A stretch of DNA of 31,947 nt from JANWHZ01 sp041487535. GTDB lineage: Bacteria > Patescibacteriota > Saccharimonadia > Saccharimonadales > UBA4665. Position numbers and translations under genes: made by a program. The notes beneath the pieces are model-generated. The model saw nothing but the letters and a program-made list of their open reading frames with translations. It searched no databases and was not told where the DNA came from. This document shows positions 30,279 through 31,947 of this stretch, piece after piece. The stretch is taken from positions 1 to 31,947 of the forward strand of contig JBGPNM010000008.1 in the NCBI GenBank assembly GCA_041487535.1, read 5' to 3'. The number at the start of each line of letters is the position of its first letter. Position 1 is the stretch's first letter.

Positions 30279-31580
30279 ATGCAGGTTGCACTCGTTGGCC
30301 TTGAGGTTGAGGGCAGGGCGGCGCTCGCTTACTGGCAGCGCCTTGGCGCCGCAGTGACGGTGTGCGACCAGGACGCCGATAAGCAGGTGCCGGCGGGCAC
30401 AGACCGCCAGCTGGGCGAAGGCTACCTCAAAGACCTGGGCCGCTTCGATGTTATCTGGCGTACGGCCGGCATCAACCCGGATAGTATTCTGCAAGCCAAC
30501 CCCGGCGTGCAAGACAAGATCACCACGACAATCAACGAATTCTTGAGCCAGAGCCCGACCAAACACATCATCGGCATAACCGGCACCAAAGGCAAAGGCA
30601 CCACCAGCACCCTAATCGCCAAGATGCTAGAGGCGGCCGGTGAGCAAGTATATTTAGGCGGCAATATCGGCGTGTCGCCGCTGGATTTTCTGCCCAATCT
30701 TACCGAAAATTCATGGGTTGTTCTGGAGCTGTCGAGCTTCCAGCTGGCCGACCTGAAGTACAGCCCCAACATCGCCATTTGTCTGATGGTCGTGCCTGAA
30801 CACTTAAACTGGCACAACGACATGGACGATTACATTTTGGCCAAAGCGCAGTTATTCGAGCATCAAACGTCCAGCGACCTGGCCATCTATTACGCCAATA
30901 ACGACGACGCCCGGACGATTGCCGGCTACAGTCCGGGGCTCAAGATACCCTATTTCGCCGAACCGGGCGCGCACATTGCAGATGGCGCGGTGGTGATCGC
31001 CGGGCGGGAAATCGTCCGTACGGACGAGCTGAAGCTGCTGGGCGAGCATAACTGGCAGAACGTGTGCGCGGCCGTCACGGCCGTTTGGCAGGTTACCCAG
31101 AACGTGGAAGCGATGCACTCGGTGCTGACGGCATTCAGCGGACTGGAACATCGCCTGGAGCCCGTCCGGGAAGTTGGCGGCGTGCAGTACTACAACGATT
31201 CGTTCGCCGCCACCCCCGACGCCGCTTTAGCAGCTTTGGCAGCCATTCCTCAGCCGAAGGTTATTATCCTGGGCGGTTTTGACCGCAATCTGCCGATCGG
31301 CCACCTGGCCCGGGGCCTGGCTGATCATCAACGGGATGTTCGCAAAGCTATTTTGATCGGGGCGAGCGCTTCCCGCCTGGCGGCAGAGCTCGACAAAGCC
31401 GGCTTTTCAAACTACACGCAAGAACCCGCCAAAGACATGGCGGCAATTCTCGCGCATGCCCGCCAAGCCGCGCAGCCCGGCGATGCGGTCCTGCTCTCAC
31501 CCGGCTTTCCCAGCTTCGGCCTGTTCAGGGACTTCGTCGACCGCGGCGAACAGTTCAAGCAACATGTGAGGCAGCTATGA
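30279..31580 (+). CDS. murD: UDP-N-acetylmuramoyl-L-alanine--glutamate ligase (MurD or MurD2 type)
   Basis: A 433-aa Mur ligase adding glutamate to UDP-MurNAc-L-alanine during cytoplasmic peptidoglycan synthesis. Landmarks are ATP-loop GITGTKGKGTTS (99-110), VLELSSFQL, VPEHLNWHNDMDDY, LGEHNWQNVCAA, EHRLEP and NDSFAATPDAALAAL, then ILGGFDRN. The last segments differ a little from classical MurD, which has DSKATN at that place. The stop overlaps the next start (ATGA). Because the partner is MurL-like, this is probably MurD2, which adds L-Glu; that is inference from the neighbour. The start is leaderless by promoter position. Confidence 0.88.
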   Translation: MQVALVGLEVEGRAALAYWQRLGAAVTVCDQDADKQVPAGTDRQLGEGYLKDLGRFDVIWRTAGINPDSILQANPGVQDKITTTINEFLSQSPTKHIIGITGTKGKGTTSTLIAKMLEAAGEQVYLGGNIGVSPLDFLPNLTENSWVVLELSSFQLADLKYSPNIAICLMVVPEHLNWHNDMDDYILAKAQLFEHQTSSDLAIYYANNDDARTIAGYSPGLKIPYFAEPGAHIADGAVVIAGREIVRTDELKLLGEHNWQNVCAAVTAVWQVTQNVEAMHSVLTAFSGLEHRLEPVREVGGVQYYNDSFAATPDAALAALAAIPQPKVIILGGFDRNLPIGHLARGLADHQRDVRKAILIGASASRLAAELDKAGFSNYTQEPAKDMAAILAHARQAAQPGDAVLLSPGFPSFGLFRDFVDRGEQFKQHVRQL

Positions 31581-31947
31581 CTCCGGCTTACCGACAATTC
31601 GTATTCGAGGATTACCGCTTCGATGCGCCAAGCAAGACGCTCGAACTGCATTATAGCTTCGATGGGGTGATACGCTTTACCGAGACGTTCCGCTTTGACT
31701 TCGACTTCGCCGCCCACGACGAGGCACTCCTCGACCGGGCCTGCCAAAACCTGTTCTTCATGGCTGGCGTGTCCTATTACAAAGCCTACCTGGCGCCGGA
31801 AATTGTCATCAAAAAAGGCGCCCTGGACGCGGACGGCGCGGCATTCTTTTCCAAGACCTATCAGCGGGGCCTGGGCGAATTCTTCTATGTCAACTCGCTG
31901 GACCCCCGCACACCCGTGACCTTCCCTGCGACCGCCAGCCGTCCGGC
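31577..31947 (+). CDS. murL: MurL-like UDP-MurNAc-L-Ala-L-Glu epimerase, N-terminal part
   Basis: Open for 123 codons to the right edge. The N-terminus matches my memory of MurL: FEDYRFDAPSKTLELHYSFD, then FFMAGVSYYKAYLAPEI, GALDADGAAFF and QRGLGEFFYVNSLDP. MurL converts the terminal L-Glu of UDP-MurNAc-L-Ala-L-Glu to D-Glu, allowing peptidoglycan synthesis without free D-glutamate; it was found in Xanthomonas with MurD2. The ATG overlaps the murD stop (ATGA), which supports a joint function. The assignment rests on recalled family patterns, and most of the protein is outside the window. Confidence 0.75.
   Translation, partial: MTPAYRQFVFEDYRFDAPSKTLELHYSFDGVIRFTETFRFDFDFAAHDEALLDRACQNLFFMAGVSYYKAYLAPEIVIKKGALDADGAAFFSKTYQRGLGEFFYVNSLDPRTPVTFPATASRP

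Overview
The window looks like a chromosomal segment of a small-genome bacterium that uses the standard code (TGA is used as a stop). My best guess is an environmental Saccharibacteria-like (Patescibacteria) lineage or a relative near the Actinobacteria. This is inferred from the gene mix: a pyruvoyl-type arginine decarboxylase, a multi-pass histidine kinase with single-domain response regulators, an intein-bearing UvrD/PcrA, MurD followed by a MurL-like epimerase, several toxin-antitoxin pairs, and many promoters placed so that the mRNA would be leaderless. No rRNA, intact tRNA or CRISPR array is visible.

Layout. 1-1.4 kb: left-truncated IS1595-type transposase and an orphan unknown gene. 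1.6-4.9 kb: uvrD/pcrA interrupted by a 360-residue intein. 5.0-8.8 kb is accessory: a frameshifted short ORF, a DUF4232-like membrane protein, a decayed methyltransferase, a PIN/RHH toxin-antitoxin pair, and a MarR operon with two small membrane proteins. 9.0-15.2 kb is mostly metabolic: an alpha/beta hydrolase, tpiA with a tail-anchored protein, pheA (prephenate dehydratase), a possible degenerate histidine phosphatase, and pgk. 15.6-17.2 kb: a b6-type cytochrome b fused to subunit IV and an extracytoplasmic domain. 17.2-19.4 kb: hairpin-rich DNA, a DUF1905/OmdA gene, and a MazEF-type pair lying between two copies of a tRNA-3'-end-like repeat. 19.4-27.3 kb, all on the minus strand: a trypsin-like lipoprotein, then a tightly packed operon PvlArgDC - membrane GNAT - DUF2156 - histidine kinase, with a second DUF2156 paralogue just upstream. 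27.3-29.1 kb: three NUDIX hydrolases. 29.3-30.1 kb: two stand-alone receiver proteins. 30.3 kb to the end: murD and the N-terminal part of a murL-like gene.

How the parts may work together. The strongest candidate for an undescribed system is the 20.7-27.3 kb cluster. It pairs agmatine production (PvlArgDC) with three GNAT-fold proteins, one of them membrane embedded and two related to the domain that transfers aminoacyl groups onto phospholipids. A sensor kinase is overlapped into the same operon, and the leader carries an operator-like repeat and a strong hairpin. A reasonable hypothesis is a regulated pathway that makes an amine and attaches it, or an amino acid, to a lipid or envelope component. 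The murD/murL pair suggests that D-glutamate is introduced into peptidoglycan by epimerising the nucleotide precursor instead of by free glutamate racemisation. At least eleven start codons sit 6-9 nt after a good -10 box, so leaderless translation appears to be a major expression mode here, alongside genes with Shine-Dalgarno sites.
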